Origin: CAYYFX01 sp046330135
GTDB lineage: Bacteria > ARS69
Reading direction: 5' to 3'
Assembly: GCA_046330135.1 (NCBI GenBank)
Contig: JAXLTI010000007.1
Location: 279,263 to 343,262 of the forward strand
DNA: 64,000 bases
Shown here: piece after piece, positions 36,156 to 44,536 of the stretch
Layout of the letters: each line of letters begins with the position of its first letter
How positions within the stretch are numbered: position 1 is the stretch's first letter
Translations under genes and position numbers: made by a program
The notes under the pieces: model-generated
What the model was told of the DNA's origin: nothing
Seen by the model: the letters and a program-made list of their open reading frames with translations, nothing else
Databases searched by the model: none

Positions 36156-36855
36156 CGCCGCGCGTACGCGTCTCGCCGGCAGGGCGACCTGGCGTGGTCG
36201 CGCAAGGGGCGTTCGCCCGCCCGCCGAGTCGACGTGGTCGCCCAAGGGGCGTTCGCCCGCCTGCTCGCCCCTGGGTGTTCGCGCAAGGGGCGTTCGCCCG
36301 CCCGCCGAGCTCGACCCTTCCTCCGCTGCGGACGGCGCGGCCGGGGCATCCATGCCCCGGCCTAGGCCTCGGCACTCGGCAGGCGTTCGGCCATCCCTGG
36401 CCGAACGCGGCTCGTGACGCCGCCTCGGAGGAAGGGTCGAGCTCGGCGGGCTTGCCTCGCTCTGCCAACGCGCGGCACGCCGGGTGGCGTGCGCGGGCGG
36501 TCCGGCCTGATTGCGCGGCGTGCGAGGGTGCGCTGACGTGCGAGGGTGCGCTGACGTGCGACTCCGGCGCCTCTCGGACGTCGCGCGAGCTGGGGATGCG
36601 ATCCGGGTTCCCGAACGGCTTCTCCGCAGCGGCGTCTCGGAGGAGCCGCAGCCACGGAGGGCGGAGGCGACGGAGAGCCGAGGGAGACCGGAGCCGGGAC
36701 GGCGGAGGGCTCCCGTCCGATGCGGAGAAGCCGTTCGGGAAGCCGGATCGGGGCGAACACCCAAGCGCGCAACCGAGAAGCCGGCGGGAGGCCGGATCGG
36801 AGTGAACCCCCACGCGTGCAGCGAAGCGGCGAAGGTGAGCCGACGAGACGTAGCG
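36156..36855. repeat. 700-bp non-coding cluster of direct and inverted repeats
   Basis: No gene is credible here. Contents: three copies of CAAGGGGCGTTCGCCCGCC starting at 36203, 36243 and 36283 (exact 40-bp period; each core holds the palindrome GGGCGTTCGCCC). A perfect 25-bp inverted repeat (36301-36325 with 36426-36450) encloses two hairpins: CCGGGGCATCCATGCCCCGG (36341-36360) and an 11-bp stem with TCCC loop (36383-36408). An 18-bp tandem duplication lies at 36521-36556. A 29-bp inverted repeat with one mismatch lies at 36600-36628 and 36721-36749. The unit may act as a terminator and a recombination or folding hotspot. Confidence 0.75.
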
Positions 36856-37785
36856 CTAGGTCGCGCGGCCGCGGAACGGGTACACGAGGTAGAGCACGCC
36901 GCCGACGAGGGCGACCGAGATCGTCACGCCGAGGAAGCACGCGGCCAGCGCCACGGCGCCCGCGGGATCGAAGCCGGACTGGCGGAAGAAGAACTCGTAG
37001 CCCATCTCGCGGACGCCGAGCCCCCCGAAGCTCACGGGGATCATCCCGACCGCCTGGATCACGGGGATGAGCGCGAGGAGGCTCCCGAGCGGCGCTACGC
37101 CGCCGAGTCCCTTCGCGAGGGCCGCGTTCGCGAGGGCGAGCGCGAGCTGCCAGCCGAGCGAGAGCACGATCGCCGCGGAGACGGCCGCCGGGTGGAAGCC
37201 GTACGCGCGGACCTGCTGCGCGGTACGCAGCAGACCGCCGAGCCAGCGCCGCCCTTTCCCCGTGGTCTCCCACGCGGACGGGATGGCCACGAGCGCCAAG
37301 ACGCCGGCGACGTACACGGCCGCCGCGATCCAGAGCGACGGCCGCACCAGCCCGAGCTGCGGGCTGCCGTAGCTCGCGGCGATGCCGACCGCGAGCAGGC
37401 AACCGAAGCCCACGATCCGCTCCACGAGGATGACGCCGGCCAGGATGGGCATCGGCGCCGCGCCCGCCGCGCCCAGCGCGCGGGCGACGTCGCCGCCGAC
37501 CGTCGTGGGCAGGAAGAGATTGAAGAAGTACCCCACGAAGTACAGGCGCACCGCGCTTCCGAAGCCGAGCGTCACGCCGCGCGCCCTGAGGAGCGCGAGC
37601 CAGCGGAGCGCCGAGAGCACGAGGCCGAAGCCGATCAACGCTTCGGCGAGGAGGAACGAGGCCGGATCGAGGCGGAGAAAGGCCGCGCGAAACGCCGGCT
37701 CGCCCCCGTAGCGCTTCACCAGGAATCCGACCAGCACGGCGCTCACCGCCAGCTTCGCCGCGAGGGCGAGCGGCTTCGAGCGCAT
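36856..37785 (-). CDS. LPG-synthase-type flippase (UPF0104), copy 1
   Basis: This polytopic protein has 309 residues and about eight TM helices, with FLPTTVGGDVARALG and FGGLGVREMGYEFFF, the conserved blocks of the lysylphosphatidylglycerol synthase TM / UPF0104 family. Members are thought to move lipids or lipid-linked sugars across the membrane. Its ATG overlaps the GT2 stop by one base (TGATG), so translation is coupled. It is the last gene of the wza-wzz operon. A second family member lies two genes upstream; the two share the GGDVAR motif but are otherwise clearly divergent. Confidence 0.85.
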   Translation of the reverse strand: MRSKPLALAAKLAVSAVLVGFLVKRYGGEPAFRAAFLRLDPASFLLAEALIGFGLVLSALRWLALLRARGVTLGFGSAVRLYFVGYFFNLFLPTTVGGDVARALGAAGAAPMPILAGVILVERIVGFGCLLAVGIAASYGSPQLGLVRPSLWIAAAVYVAGVLALVAIPSAWETTGKGRRWLGGLLRTAQQVRAYGFHPAAVSAAIVLSLGWQLALALANAALAKGLGGVAPLGSLLALIPVIQAVGMIPVSFGGLGVREMGYEFFFRQSGFDPAGAVALAACFLGVTISVALVGGVLYLVYPFRGRAT

Positions 37786-38792
37786 CAGCGCGCCTCGGAT
37801 CCGCGCTCGACGAGCTCCCGGATGACGTAGGTGGGCTTGGCCTGCGACTCGTGGTACGTGCGGATCGTGATCTCGGCCAGGAGTCCCATGCTGATGAGCT
37901 GGATCCCCACGAGCGTCAGCAGCACCGCGATCTGGAGGATCGGGCGGTTCGACAGGGACACCTGATGGAAGAGCCGCATGACCACGAGGTATGCCGTGGT
38001 GCCGCCGCCGACCGTGAACAGGCCCAGCCCCCAGAGGCCGAAGATCTGCAACGGGCGCGTGGAGAACGAGACGAGGAACTTCACGGTGATGAGGTCGAGC
38101 AGCACGCGGATGGTCCGGCCGAGCCCGTACTTCGACTTCCCCAGGGTGCGCGGCCGGTGGTGCACCGGCTCTTCGGCGATGCGCGCGCCCACCCAGCTCG
38201 CGAGAGCCGGGATGAAGCGGTGCATCTCGCCGTAGAGGCGGACGTTGCGGATCACCTCGGTGCGGTACGCCTTGAGCGAGCAGCCGTAGTCGTGCAGGCG
38301 CACGCCGGTGATGCGGCCGATGATCCAGTTCGCGGCCATCGACGGCAGCCGGCGCGTGACGAACGCATCCTTCCGATGGAGGCGCCAGCCGCTCACGATG
38401 TCGAAGCCCTCGTCCTCGATGCGGCGCAGGAGGGTCTCCATGTCGGCGGGATCGTTCTGCAGATCGCCGTCCATGGCCACGATGACGTCGCCGCGCGCGT
38501 GATCGAAGCCCGCCGACATGGCGGCGGTCTGGCCGAAGTTGCGGCGGAAGAGGATCGCGCGGAAGCGCGGGTCCTGCGCCGGCAGCGCGCGCAGCGCCTC
38601 CGCGGTGCCGTCGGTGGACCCGTCGTCCACGAGGAGCACCTCGGCTTCGCGGCCCGACGCGTCGAGCGCGGCGCTCAGCTCCTGCACGAGCCGCGGGACG
38701 TTCTGCACCTCGTTGTAGAGCGGGATGACGATCGAGACGCTCAGTCGACGCTTCGCCGCGACCTCGCGCGGCGGCGACGTGGTGACGCTCAC
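37785..38792 (-). CDS. Dolichol-phosphate-mannose-synthase-like GT2
   Basis: The product has 335 residues. Its GT-A domain has SIVIPLYNEVQNV, LLVDDGSTDGT and AMDGDLQNDP (metal-binding DxD-like), and two C-terminal TM helices end in AEITIRTYHESQAKPTY. The layout matches the DPM1/ArnC/GtrB family, which loads a sugar onto undecaprenyl phosphate. That lipid-linked sugar could feed the GT39, GT87 and TPR-GT39 enzymes of this window. It starts with GTG, overlapping the upstream flippase by four bases. It sits between two flippase genes, suggesting a synthase-flippase module. Confidence 0.92.
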   Translation of the reverse strand: MSVTTSPPREVAAKRRLSVSIVIPLYNEVQNVPRLVQELSAALDASGREAEVLLVDDGSTDGTAEALRALPAQDPRFRAILFRRNFGQTAAMSAGFDHARGDVIVAMDGDLQNDPADMETLLRRIEDEGFDIVSGWRLHRKDAFVTRRLPSMAANWIIGRITGVRLHDYGCSLKAYRTEVIRNVRLYGEMHRFIPALASWVGARIAEEPVHHRPRTLGKSKYGLGRTIRVLLDLITVKFLVSFSTRPLQIFGLWGLGLFTVGGGTTAYLVVMRLFHQVSLSNRPILQIAVLLTLVGIQLISMGLLAEITIRTYHESQAKPTYVIRELVERGSEAR

Positions 38793-39745
38793 GACGTCCC
38801 TCCCTCCTGCGGGCGACCGGCGACGGCCCGGCCCTCGCCCGCGGCGAAGATCACACCGCCGGCGACCGAGAACGGCAAGGGCAGGATCAGCGCGAGCACC
38901 GCGAACAGCGCTCCCTGCGACGACGGCACGCCGTGGGTGGCCAGGAAGCCCACGAACCCGGCCTCGCGGATTCCCATTCCGTTCGGCGTCAGCGGGATCG
39001 CGCTCAGGAGCATCACGGCCGGAACGATCACGAGCCAGGCGGCGAAGGAGACGTCGATGTCGATGGCGCGCGCGAGGGACCAGCAGAAGACGGACGAGAG
39101 CGCCACGAGTCCCACCGAGAGGAGGAGCGCCAGGAGCATGAGCCCCCGCTTGCGCGCCACGAGCGCGAACGAATCGACGACGCGCTGCGCCCGGAAGGCG
39201 ATGGCCTTCGGCAGCCGTGCGGCCACGTGACCGAGCAGCCCGGGACGCATCGCGAGCAGCGCCGCGCCGCCGAAGACCGCCGCCGCCGCGGCCTCCGCGA
39301 GCCAGGTGACTCGCCCGGTCTCGGCGCGGCTCGCGAGCACGCCGCCGCACGCGGCGGCCACGGCCAGCGAGACGACGCCGACGATGCGATCCGCCAGCAC
39401 GCTCGCCGCGGCCACCGCCTTCGGGACGCCGCGCGCCGCGAGCGCGATGCCGCGGGCGACGTCGCCGCCCACCGACGACGGCAGGAAGCTCCCGAAGAAG
39501 AGTCCCACGAGCACGATCCCGAAGAGCTCCAGCGTTCGGCGGACGTACCCCGCGGCCCGCAGGAGCGCGGACCAGCGGTAGGCCCACAGGGTCTTCGCCC
39601 CCACCTGCGCCAGCAGGGCCACGACCAGCCACGACACGTGCGCGCGCAGGAGCGAGCGCCGCGCGTCGCCGAGATCCGCGCGCGCGAGCACGACGGCCAG
39701 CAGTCCGAACCCCAGCCCGACGCGAAGGACCGTTCGCAGCGTCAT
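38789..39745 (-). CDS. LPG-synthase-type flippase (UPF0104), copy 2
   Basis: The product has 318 residues with about eight TM helices. FLPSSVGGDVARGIALA and LTPNGMGIREAGFVGFL are the family signatures. The ATG at 39745 overlaps the kinase stop by four bases (ATGA) and its stop overlaps the GT2 start by four. It has the same inferred lipid-linked sugar translocation role as copy 1. The presence of two divergent copies around one GT2 is unusual. Confidence 0.85.
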   Translation of the reverse strand: MTLRTVLRVGLGFGLLAVVLARADLGDARRSLLRAHVSWLVVALLAQVGAKTLWAYRWSALLRAAGYVRRTLELFGIVLVGLFFGSFLPSSVGGDVARGIALAARGVPKAVAAASVLADRIVGVVSLAVAAACGGVLASRAETGRVTWLAEAAAAAVFGGAALLAMRPGLLGHVAARLPKAIAFRAQRVVDSFALVARKRGLMLLALLLSVGLVALSSVFCWSLARAIDIDVSFAAWLVIVPAVMLLSAIPLTPNGMGIREAGFVGFLATHGVPSSQGALFAVLALILPLPFSVAGGVIFAAGEGRAVAGRPQEGGTS

Positions 39746-40707
39746 CCGGACGTGCCGGAAGACGGTGCCGACGTGCCGGAAGGCGGCGACGACTTGCCGG
39801 AAGAAGGCGCGGGCGGGACGGCCGACGGCGTCGGCTTGCCGGAGGAGGGCGCGGGCGACGCCGAGGACGTCGCCGGCTTGGGGGGCAGCGGCGGCGGCCC
39901 GGTGGGCGATGCCTTGGCCGGGCGCTTCCCGCCCGGGGATCCTTCGCGCCCTTCCCGACGCTTCGGCGTCGCGGCCCCGTCCTCCGGAGCCTCCGGCCCC
40001 TTCGCGCCGTCCGCCGGGTAGGCGTCGCGGTAGTACGAGTGGCCGTAGTAGTACGGCAGCACGTCGTCCATGTTGTTCACGATCACGCCGAGCAGGTTCG
40101 CGCCCACGTCGTCGAGGATGCGCTTCGCCCGGAGCGCGACGTCGCGGCGCGTGTGCCCGGCGCGGACCACCATCGCCACGGCGTCGACCTCGCGGGAGAT
40201 CACCGCGGGGTCCGACACGGGCAGGAGCGGCGGCGCATCGACGACGACGAGATCGAAGAGCAGCTTCAGCTTCTCGAACATCTCGGCGATGCGCCCCTGC
40301 GAGAGCAGCTCGGACGGCGACTCGCGGCGGCCTCCCGCGGGGATCACCCGCAGGCCCTCGTAGCGCGTGGCCTTCAGCGTGGCCTCGATCGGGTAGTCGT
40401 CGTCCAGGATCTCCGCGAGCCCGGGCTCCGACGCCACGTCGAACAGCCGCGCGATGCGCGGGCGATGCATGTCCGCGTCCACGAGACACACGCGCAGCCC
40501 GCGGTGCAGGGACGAGACGACGGCGAACAGCGCGGCCGACGTGGTCTTGCCTTCGCCGCGCTCCGAGCTGGTGAAGAGGATGGAGCGGATCTTGCGGTCC
40601 TGGCCCCGGCGCGAGACGCGCGTGAAGATCCGGCGGAACTCCGCGGTCTCCGGAGCCTGCGGATTGAAATCCTCGTAGAACGTGCGACGCCTGCGCTCGT
40701 CGGCCAT
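39742..40707 (-). CDS. BY-kinase (CpsD/CapB-type tyrosine autokinase) with Pro/Ser-rich tail
   Basis: The product has 321 residues: Walker A SSERGEGKTT, Walker A' CLVDADMHRP and Walker B LVVVDAPPLLPVSDP, as in bacterial tyrosine kinases. A Tyr cluster (YYYGHSYYRDAY) follows at about 230-240. Normally this would be at the C-terminus, but here about 80 residues of low-complexity Pro/Ser/Lys/Gly (repeated PSSGK/SSGTS units) follow. The kinase works with the Wzz protein encoded two bases upstream, and cycles of Tyr phosphorylation control chain length and export. An exosortase-linked family (TIGR03018-like) is known. Confidence 0.88.
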   Translation of the reverse strand: MADERRRRTFYEDFNPQAPETAEFRRIFTRVSRRGQDRKIRSILFTSSERGEGKTTSAALFAVVSSLHRGLRVCLVDADMHRPRIARLFDVASEPGLAEILDDDYPIEATLKATRYEGLRVIPAGGRRESPSELLSQGRIAEMFEKLKLLFDLVVVDAPPLLPVSDPAVISREVDAVAMVVRAGHTRRDVALRAKRILDDVGANLLGVIVNNMDDVLPYYYGHSYYRDAYPADGAKGPEAPEDGAATPKRREGREGSPGGKRPAKASPTGPPPLPPKPATSSASPAPSSGKPTPSAVPPAPSSGKSSPPSGTSAPSSGTSG

Positions 40708-40709
40708 GG

Positions 40710-42314
40710 TCAGCGAGCCGCCGGGCCGGCGAAGAACCAGTATCCCGCGAACGCGAGGGCGAGGACGGCGAGCGTGGCCGCCGCGATCACCAGCCGCAAG
40801 CGCGTCCGTTGTCGGGCCTCGGACTCCATCAGCACCGTGGCTTGCATCCGCGGGACGGCGCCGAGGATCGGCACGCCGAGCACGGACTCCACTTCCTCCG
40901 TGGTCACGAGCGTGAGGTCGAAGTACTCCGACACGACCGCCGCACCGACCCCCAGGACGAAGCCCATGCCGAGGGCCAGCGCGAGGATCGGCTTCTTCTT
41001 CGGCGCGAACGGCTTGAGCGGAACGCGCGCGTTCTCGATGAGGACCATCGGGTTCGCGACGTCCGCGCTCTCCACGGCCTTCGCGATCTGCGTGCTGTTC
41101 GCCTGCTCGAGCCACGTCTCGTAGAGATGCTCCGCCCCGGACAAGTCCTCCTTCATCCGGCTGAGCCGCAGGTCCTCGGCGGAGGCGCTGGTGAGGTCCG
41201 TCGTGTACTTCGCCAGCAGCTCCTCGAGCGCGTGCTGCCGGGCCAGCGCGCCTTCGACGTTGATGCGCGCGAACTCCACGTCCGCCAGAAGCCGCAGGTT
41301 CTCCTCCGGAAGCGTCGGAAACGCGTGCTTCGCGAGCGACTCCGCCTCGGCGAGGATCAGCTGGCTCTGGGCCGCGATCTGGTTCTTCTGCGCGGTGATC
41401 TCCGGGTCCCGGTCCTGGTACTCCACGAGCGTCAGCGCGAGGTGCTTCTCCAGCTCCACGACGGTGCGCTGCAGCGCGTCGAGGCGCGAGGACTTGATCA
41501 GCCCGAGCGACGCGAACGCGTCCAGCCCCGCCTCGGTGACGCGCCCCTTCGCGACCTCGGCGCGACCCTTCCGGAACTCCACGTCCGCCTGCGCGGAGGA
41601 CAGCACGTTCTGCACGCGCCCGACGTTCGTCTGGCTGATGGGCGACGAGGTGAGAGGCCGCAGCGAGGCGTCCTGCTCGTACTTGCGGACCTCCTTGCGC
41701 TTGTCCTCGAGCTTCTTCTCGTAGATCGCCACCTGCTCCTGCGCGAAGTTGTACGCCTCTTCCGACTGCCGCAGACGCCCTTCGCGCGTGGACTCGATGT
41801 AGCGCTCCGCCACGGTGGAAGCGATCGCGTACGCGCGCTCCGGCGAGTCGGAGACGGCGCGGATGTAGAACAGCGCGGAGCCCTCCGAGTACACCTGCAG
41901 GATGTCGCGCAGCTCGTTGACGCACTCGCGCAGCAGGATGTCGTTCTTGTCGTGCCCGGGGTTCTGGCGCGCGACCTTGGCGGCGCGCGCCATGATCTTC
42001 GGATCCTGGTGCAGGCCCACCTGCACCGCCACGCTCTCGAGGAACGTGGCCGACTCGATGCGGCTGCGGAGGATCCGCGTCTGATCGTTCATGTGCTCGT
42101 CCACGCCGGTGGCCTGCGCCACGGTGCGCGTGAGCGGAACGGAGCTCTCCAGCGCCAGGGTGGCGACCGCCTCGTACGAGGGCTTCACCACGAACACGCC
42201 GACGAGCGCCGCCACGACGGTCACCGCCGTGGGAACGATGATCATCACCCGGCGCCGCGAGAGCACCCGGAGGATCTCGCGGACCCGGATCGTCTGCGTC
42301 TTCTCGGTGAACAC
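40710..42314 (-). CDS. Wzz/GumC-type polysaccharide co-polymerase
   Basis: The product has 534 residues: N-terminal TM helix at about 22-42, Wzz domain, long periplasmic coiled-coil (about 160-400, rich in Glu/Ala/Gln/Lys heptads) and a C-terminal TM region (a first helix at about 445-465 after PLKPFAPKKKP and a last helix at about 512-530). The Pro-rich PLKPFAPKKKP is the usual membrane-proximal motif. It sets chain length and couples the cytoplasmic kinase to the exporter. The GTG at 42314 has GGAGGGG upstream. It lies 28 bp after wza and 2 bp before the kinase. Confidence 0.9.
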   Translation of the reverse strand: MFTEKTQTIRVREILRVLSRRRVMIIVPTAVTVVAALVGVFVVKPSYEAVATLALESSVPLTRTVAQATGVDEHMNDQTRILRSRIESATFLESVAVQVGLHQDPKIMARAAKVARQNPGHDKNDILLRECVNELRDILQVYSEGSALFYIRAVSDSPERAYAIASTVAERYIESTREGRLRQSEEAYNFAQEQVAIYEKKLEDKRKEVRKYEQDASLRPLTSSPISQTNVGRVQNVLSSAQADVEFRKGRAEVAKGRVTEAGLDAFASLGLIKSSRLDALQRTVVELEKHLALTLVEYQDRDPEITAQKNQIAAQSQLILAEAESLAKHAFPTLPEENLRLLADVEFARINVEGALARQHALEELLAKYTTDLTSASAEDLRLSRMKEDLSGAEHLYETWLEQANSTQIAKAVESADVANPMVLIENARVPLKPFAPKKKPILALALGMGFVLGVGAAVVSEYFDLTLVTTEEVESVLGVPILGAVPRMQATVLMESEARQRTRLRLVIAAATLAVLALAFAGYWFFAGPAAR

Positions 42315-42342
42315 CCCAGCCCCTCCGACCGTGCGCGTCGCG

Positions 42343-43383
42343 TCAGGGCGACGTCTGCTGCCCCTGCTGCGGCTGAACGATGACGGTCGTGCCCTGGTTC
42401 GTGTTGTTCTTGTTGCTGTTCGTGAAGAAGAAGATCGTGCCGAGGACGTTCGACGCGCTGCGTCCCACTTCGACCAGCGCCGTCCAGAGGAAGAACCCTC
42501 GGCTCTGCGGGACGGTCACGCAATCTCCCGGCAGGAGCGGGACGTTCGGGAACAGCTTCCCGCGGCTCGTGTAGTCGTTCAGGTTCACTTCGAACACGCG
42601 CGCCTGAACGGGGCCCGGTCTCACGACCTTGACCGAGCTCATGTTCGCGTCGTCCAGGGGACCGCCCGCCGCGAGCACCGCGTGGAGCGCGGAGCGGGCG
42701 TTGTCGATCGAGAAGGCGCCCGGCGTCTTCACGCGGCCGTAGACGTACACCACGTCCCCTTCGCTGCCCGCGGCCTCGGCGCGCGGGACGAGGATGGTGG
42801 TGCCGGGCGACAGCGCCGGCAGCGAGGAGAAGTCCCCGGTGGCGATGGCGTGGTCGAGGTCGATCACGGAAGGCGGACCCGACGAGGCCGGCGGGACGAC
42901 CTTCACGCGGGTCAACGCCGCGTCGGCGGTGGGCCCGCCCGCTTCCCGGATGGCTTCCCAGACGCCCGGCATGGTCGGGAACGAATACGCGCCGGGCTTC
43001 GTCACCTCGCCCATCACGAACACGCGACGCGAGTTGTACTCGAGCACGGACACCGTCACGAGGCTCACGTCCCGGTCCACGAACGAGAGCCGGCGGGTCA
43101 GCTCCTCGCCGAACTTCCCGGGCGTGGACCCCGCCGCGCGGATCGCGCCGATGAGCGGGAGCGTGACGTCGCCCTGCGAGTCCACGATGACCGTGGCGCC
43201 GAGGTCGGGGCGCTGCCAGACGTTGATCTCCAGCTTGTCGCCGATGCCGACGGTGTACTCGGCGGTGGGAGGGACCGCCGGGGCGGGGGCCTGCGCCAGG
43301 GCGCGCGAAGCCACGCTCCCCAGAACGAGCGAAGCGACCAGCGCCACGCCCCATGCCGAGCGCGCGAGCCTACCGAGCGCCAC
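42343..43383 (-). CDS. Wza-type outer-membrane polysaccharide export protein
   Basis: The product has 346 residues. A Sec signal peptide (about 1-30, ending SRALAQ) is followed by the Poly_export domain (EYTVGIGDKLEINVWQRPD) and SLBB repeats (VFVMGEVTKPGAYSF; VYVYGRVKTPGAFSI). The C-terminus has a hydrophobic stretch and an Asn/Gln-rich end (SNKNNTNQG). No lipobox Cys is present at the cleavage site, unlike E. coli Wza. The GTG at 43383 is preceded by a very strong AGGAGGAGG. It is the first gene of the operon wza-wzz-kinase-flippase-GT2-flippase. Confidence 0.92.
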   Translation of the reverse strand: MALGRLARSAWGVALVASLVLGSVASRALAQAPAPAVPPTAEYTVGIGDKLEINVWQRPDLGATVIVDSQGDVTLPLIGAIRAAGSTPGKFGEELTRRLSFVDRDVSLVTVSVLEYNSRRVFVMGEVTKPGAYSFPTMPGVWEAIREAGGPTADAALTRVKVVPPASSGPPSVIDLDHAIATGDFSSLPALSPGTTILVPRAEAAGSEGDVVYVYGRVKTPGAFSIDNARSALHAVLAAGGPLDDANMSSVKVVRPGPVQARVFEVNLNDYTSRGKLFPNVPLLPGDCVTVPQSRGFFLWTALVEVGRSASNVLGTIFFFTNSNKNNTNQGTTVIVQPQQGQQTSP

Positions 43384-43398
43384 GCTTCCTCCTCCTCC

Positions 43399-43417
43399 GA
43401 CCCCGCGAGGCGGGGTC
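43399..43417 (-). promoter_or_regulatory. Leader hairpin abutting the wza ribosome site
   Basis: GACCCCGC and GCGGGGTC form an 8-bp stem with a three-base loop, directly next to the AGGAGGAGG ribosome site. Upstream GGGG and CCCC runs in the same leader (about 43418-43440) could pair with parts of this stem instead, so mutually exclusive structures are possible. Confidence 0.4.
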
Positions 43418-43483
43418 TTTCCCCCAACGTCGCCGGGGAAGGTCCCCCGGACCGCCCGCGGGCCCCTGACGTAGGACCGCGGG

Positions 43484-43512
43484 ATGCTACAACGAAGCTC
43501 AGGCCTCCACAA
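43484..43512 (-). promoter_or_regulatory. Promoter candidate of the wza operon
   Basis: Minus-strand TTGTGG (43512-43507) and TAGCAT (43489-43484) are 17 bases apart, giving a leader of about 94 bases that contains the hairpin at 43399-43417. Confidence 0.4.
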
Positions 43513-43612
43513 GATCAGCCAGCCGAAGCCCCTCGGGAGGGCGCTCGTTGCGGGGCCCCGTTCTTGCGATACCCCCGTCCGACCCCTTCTCCCCGGAGGG
43601 AATGCGTCCGCC

Positions 43613-44404
43613 ATGGGCTCTTCCGGTTCGTACGCGGCTCCGCCGTCCGCGGCTCGCCCGACGCCTCCCGAGTCCTTGACGCCGCTCCTGGCGGCGGTCG
43701 ACGCCTCGGCCGCCTGGTCCGACGACGACGGGCGCGTGCACGGCTTCCGCCGGGCCCTGGACGTGGTGGTCGCGTCTGTCGCGCTCGTGGCGCTCGCTCC
43801 CCTCCTGCTCGTCGTGGCCCTCCTGGTGAAGGCGACGTCGCCCGGTCCCGTGTTCTATCGGCAGACGCGCGTCGGGTTGGAGCGCAGAACCTCGGATCGG
43901 CGCGCGGAGTCCATCCGCTCCGGCCCCAGGGATCGACGGAGGCGCGAGCGCCGCGCGGCGCCGGGTCACGGATACCCGTTCCGCATCGTGAAGTTCCGGA
44001 CGATGGTCGCCGACGCCGAGGCTTCGGGGCCCCGCTGGTCCACGCAGAACGATCCGCGAATCACGAGGATCGGCCGCCTGCTGCGCGCCACGCGGCTCGA
44101 CGAGACGCCGCAGTTCTGGAACGTGCTCCGCGGGGACATGTCCATCGTCGGCCCTCGGCCGGAGCGCCCGTTCTTCGTGGATCAGTTCGTGCAACGCATC
44201 CCGCGCTATCGGGAGCGCTTGCGGGTCCGTCCCGGGATCACGGGGCAAGCGCAGGTCACACTCGCTTACGATGCCTCCATCGACGACGTCCGACGCAAGC
44301 TTGAGCAAGACCTGCTGTGGATCGAGCAGCGCTCGGTGAAGCGCGATCTCGCGATCCTCCTGCGGACGGTGGGCGTGGTCCTGACCGGCCGCGGAGCTCG
44401 CTGA
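43613..44404 (+). CDS. Polyprenyl-phosphate sugar-1-phosphate transferase, paralogue
   Basis: The product has 263 residues: variable Pro/Ala-rich N-terminus, one TM helix at about 48-70, then SPGPVFYRQTRVG, KFRTM, RLDETPQFWNVLRGDMS, GPRPERP and PGITGQAQV. It is homologous to the protein at 13074-13832 and likewise has an Arg-rich stretch (about 36 residues) between RVG and KFRTM. It probably primes a second glycan or uses a different UDP-sugar. GGAGGG lies about 12 bases before the ATG at 43613. It is divergent from wza and followed by a clear terminator. Confidence 0.9.
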   Translation: MGSSGSYAAPPSAARPTPPESLTPLLAAVDASAAWSDDDGRVHGFRRALDVVVASVALVALAPLLLVVALLVKATSPGPVFYRQTRVGLERRTSDRRAESIRSGPRDRRRRERRAAPGHGYPFRIVKFRTMVADAEASGPRWSTQNDPRITRIGRLLRATRLDETPQFWNVLRGDMSIVGPRPERPFFVDQFVQRIPRYRERLRVRPGITGQAQVTLAYDASIDDVRRKLEQDLLWIEQRSVKRDLAILLRTVGVVLTGRGAR

Positions 44405-44447
44405 CCGGGCTCCCTCCCCCTCCCGGGAAGCTCCGGCCTTCTCCCTC

Positions 44448-44480
44448 GGCCCGCGTCGCGCCACGACGCGGGCCTTCTTG
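44448..44480 (+). terminator. Intrinsic terminator of the sugar transferase gene
   Basis: A perfect 11-bp stem (GGCCCGCGTCG with CGACGCGGGCC, loop CGCCA, 44448-44474) is followed by TTCTTG. It lies 44 bases after the stop codon. Confidence 0.75.
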
Positions 44481-44506
44481 CTCCGTCCCGAGGGCTCGCG
44501 TACTTT
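44478..44506 (+). promoter_or_regulatory. Weak promoter candidate for the ABC exporter
   Basis: TTGCTC (44478-44483) and TACTTT (44501-44506) are 17 bases apart. It lies between the terminator and the first ABC gene; the hexamers match consensus poorly. Confidence 0.25.
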
Positions 44507-44536
44507 TTCCGTTTCGCCCTTCGCCGGAGCCGGACC

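Noticed and set aside
36203..36302. CRISPR array
   Set aside because: There are only three 19-bp repeats with an exact 40-bp period, partly repetitive spacers, an internal palindrome and no cas genes nearby.
34232..36805. 857-codon frame overlapping asnB and the repeat cluster
   Set aside because: It is out of frame with a clearly functional amidotransferase and gains length only because repeats lack stops.
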